Notes under the pieces: generated by a model
Database searches by the model: none
What the model was told of the DNA's origin: nothing
The model's input: only the letters and a program-made list of their open reading frames with translations
From: Gemmatimonadota bacterium
GTDB lineage: Bacteria; Gemmatimonadota; Gemmatimonadetes; Longimicrobiales; Gaopeijiaceae
Direction of reading: 5' to 3'
DNA: 6,717 nucleotides
Assembly: GCA_007127575.1 (NCBI GenBank)
Contig: SKZC01000432.1
Coordinates: 1-6,717, forward strand
Part shown: in pieces, positions 5,307 to 6,717 of the stretch
Layout of the letters: every line of letters begins with the position of its first letter
Position numbering within the stretch: the stretch's first letter is position 1
Translations under genes and position numbers: made by a program

Positions 5307-6632
5307 ATGCGGCAGAGCCAGCAGATGGAACCCACCCATGACCGCTACCGGGCAGTGACGAACCGAACCATCCACCGCTACGACCAATGGAGTCGCATAG
5401 ACCCGGAGTTGCGCCGGGCGGTGGAAGTGGTCTCCCAGGTCCTCCCGTTCCGGGTGAACGAGTACGTCATGAACCAGCTCATCGACTGGGACCGGGTTCC
5501 CGAGGACCCCATGTTCCAGCTCACCTTTCCCCAACGAGCCATGCTGGACGACCGCGAGTTCCGACAGGTAGAGGCGCTGTTGGAGCGGAAGGCGCCCAGA
5601 ACGGAGCTCCGGGCCGTGGTGGATGAAATCCGAATGGGGCTGAATCCGCACCCCGCGGGCCAGATGACCGACAACGTCCCGGAGTTGGACGGGCGGCGCC
5701 TCCCCGGGATGCAGCACAAATACGACGAAACCGTCCTCTTTTTTCCGGCTCGGGGGCAAACGTGCCACGCCTATTGCACGTACTGCTTCCGGTGGGCTCA
5801 GTTCGTGGGTAACCCGAAAATCAAGTTTGAGGCTCGGGAGACCGACGACCTCGTAGCGTACCTCCGGGCCCACCCGGAAGTCACCGATGTTCTGGTCACC
5901 GGCGGAGATCCCATGATCATGAAGACGAAGGCGCTCAGGGCCTACCTGGAGCCTCTCCTCTCCGCCGAAATCGATTCCCTCCAGTCCATCCGGATTGGGA
6001 CGAAGTCGCCGGCGTACTGGCCCTATCGCTTCCTTACCGACGACGACGCCGACGACTGCCTGCGCTTCTTCGAGGAGGTCGTGGCCTCAGGGAAGCACCT
6101 GGCCATCATGGGGCACTTCAGCCATCCGGTGGAACTGGCTACGGAGCCGGCTCGTGAGGCCCTCCGCCGGATCCGAAACACCGGTGCCGAGGTGCGAATG
6201 CAGGCCCCCCTCATCCGACACGTGAACGACTCTGTGGGGGCGTGGACCGAACTCTGGCAAGACGGAGTCCGGCTGGGTCTCGTCCCCTACTACATGTTCG
6301 TGGAGCGGGATACGGGGGCCAAGAAATACTTCGAAGTCCCCCTCTTCCGCGCCCACGAGATCTTCCAGGGTGCCTTCCAAAACCTCTCGGGACTTGGCCG
6401 CACCGTTCGAGGTCCTTCCATGTCCGCCCATCCGGGGAAGGTCCGGGTCCTGGGGACGGCTTCAGTACGTGGCGAGAAGGTGTTCGTCCTGGACTTTCTC
6501 CAGGCCCGAAACCCCGAATGGGTGGGCCGCCCCTTCTTCGCCCGCTTCGACCGGAAGGCCACCTGGTTGGACGACCTCCAACCGGCTCTAGGTGAAGACC
6601 GCTTCTTCTTCGAGCTGGAAAAAGCGGCCTGA
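5307..6632 (+). CDS. KamA-family (lysine 2,3-aminomutase-like) radical SAM protein
   Basis: A complete 441-residue protein; KamA/EpmB enzymes usually have about 340-470 residues. The start is set by GGAG (5297-5300), six bases upstream. An N-terminal helical region leads to NPHPAGQMTDNVPE, an aminomutase-type segment. Then come the [4Fe-4S] cluster cysteines Cys153, Cys157 and Cys160 (CHAYCTYCFRW), a VTGGDPMIM SAM-binding motif at about residues 197-205, and a VND at 306-308 matching the conserved Asp region that contacts substrate in lysine 2,3-aminomutase. The expected PLP-lysine motif PGGGGK is reduced to HPGK, with Lys378 the best candidate. The Asp that precedes it in classical LAM (VVDAPGGGGK) is not evident in SMSAHPGK. 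The fold, cluster and probable PLP use are therefore supported, but lysine 2,3-aminomutation is not. It could act on another amino acid or a carrier-bound substrate. There is no signal peptide. Confidence 0.85.
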   Translation: MRQSQQMEPTHDRYRAVTNRTIHRYDQWSRIDPELRRAVEVVSQVLPFRVNEYVMNQLIDWDRVPEDPMFQLTFPQRAMLDDREFRQVEALLERKAPRTELRAVVDEIRMGLNPHPAGQMTDNVPELDGRRLPGMQHKYDETVLFFPARGQTCHAYCTYCFRWAQFVGNPKIKFEARETDDLVAYLRAHPEVTDVLVTGGDPMIMKTKALRAYLEPLLSAEIDSLQSIRIGTKSPAYWPYRFLTDDDADDCLRFFEEVVASGKHLAIMGHFSHPVELATEPAREALRRIRNTGAEVRMQAPLIRHVNDSVGAWTELWQDGVRLGLVPYYMFVERDTGAKKYFEVPLFRAHEIFQGAFQNLSGLGRTVRGPSMSAHPGKVRVLGTASVRGEKVFVLDFLQARNPEWVGRPFFARFDRKATWLDDLQPALGEDRFFFELEKAA

Positions 6633-6661
6633 AGAAGGCCTGGGCAGCGCTTCAGCTCTCC

Positions 6662-6695
6662 CGACCCCGCCGGGCTCGTCGAGCCGGTGGGGTCG
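6662..6695 (+). terminator. strong stem-loop after the radical SAM gene
   Basis: CGACCCC (6662-6668) pairs with GGGGTCG (6689-6695). The inner part continues by a G-T pair, CC/GG, a single bulged G and GGCTC/GAGCC around a GTC loop, giving about 15 paired positions. It begins 30 bases after the stop codon and is followed by ATTCGT, a poor T tract. Placement and stability fit a terminator for the gene ending at 6632, and the symmetry may allow it to serve a convergent gene beyond the window. I see no gene in 6633-6717. Confidence 0.5.
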
Positions 6696-6717
6696 ATTCG
6701 TCCCGGGAGATCATGGG

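Noticed and set aside
5115..5873. 252-codon minus-strand ORF covering the intergenic stretch and the start of the radical SAM gene
   Set aside because: Most of it is antisense to the radical SAM coding region, including the cluster cysteines. The intergenic part has no family sense and there is no ribosome site.
1..6717. CRISPR array, insertion sequence or toxin-antitoxin pair
   Set aside because: No regularly spaced direct repeats, no transposase-like translation, no terminal inverted repeats and no pair of small overlapping genes of that kind were found.

Overview
This is a GC-rich, densely coded bacterial window in which every supported gene lies on the + strand. The secreted M28 peptidase and the overall codon style resemble what I know from Gemmatimonadota and similar environmental, GC-rich lineages. 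That is an impression from family resemblance, not a phylogenetic placement.

Layout. (1) Bases 2-862 hold the C-terminal part of a Y-family DNA polymerase-like protein, most likely the SOS mutasome subunit ImuB; its start lies outside the window. It is followed by a small DUF6504 protein (900-1187), a family that commonly travels with imuB/dnaE2. No dnaE2 follows here. (2) After a 121-base gap comes a 4a-hydroxytetrahydrobiopterin dehydratase (1309-1644). Next is a GT4-type glycosyltransferase (1662-2778) split between two frames, with its inter-domain linker missing. Then comes a YfcE/MJ0936-type metallophosphoesterase (2775-3257), joined to the glycosyltransferase by an ATGA overlap. These three are close enough to be co-transcribed. 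(3) An exported M28 zinc metallopeptidase (3326-4915) follows with its own ribosome binding site. (4) A 391-base non-coding stretch (4916-5306) contains several short hairpins. (5) A KamA-family radical SAM protein (5307-6632) has an unusual CxxxCxxC-F-R-W cluster motif and a degenerate PLP-lysine region. It is followed by a strong stem-loop (6662-6695), probably its terminator.

The genes do not form one obvious pathway. The first two are probably DNA-damage tolerance genes. The middle block combines cofactor recycling or moonlighting, sugar transfer and phosphodiester hydrolysis without a clear shared substrate. The peptidase is a scavenging or surface enzyme. The radical SAM gene stands alone. 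I see no complete new defence, mobile or RNA system. The strongest leads are the divergent KamA-like enzyme, the damaged glycosyltransferase, and the imuB-DUF6504 pair without dnaE2.
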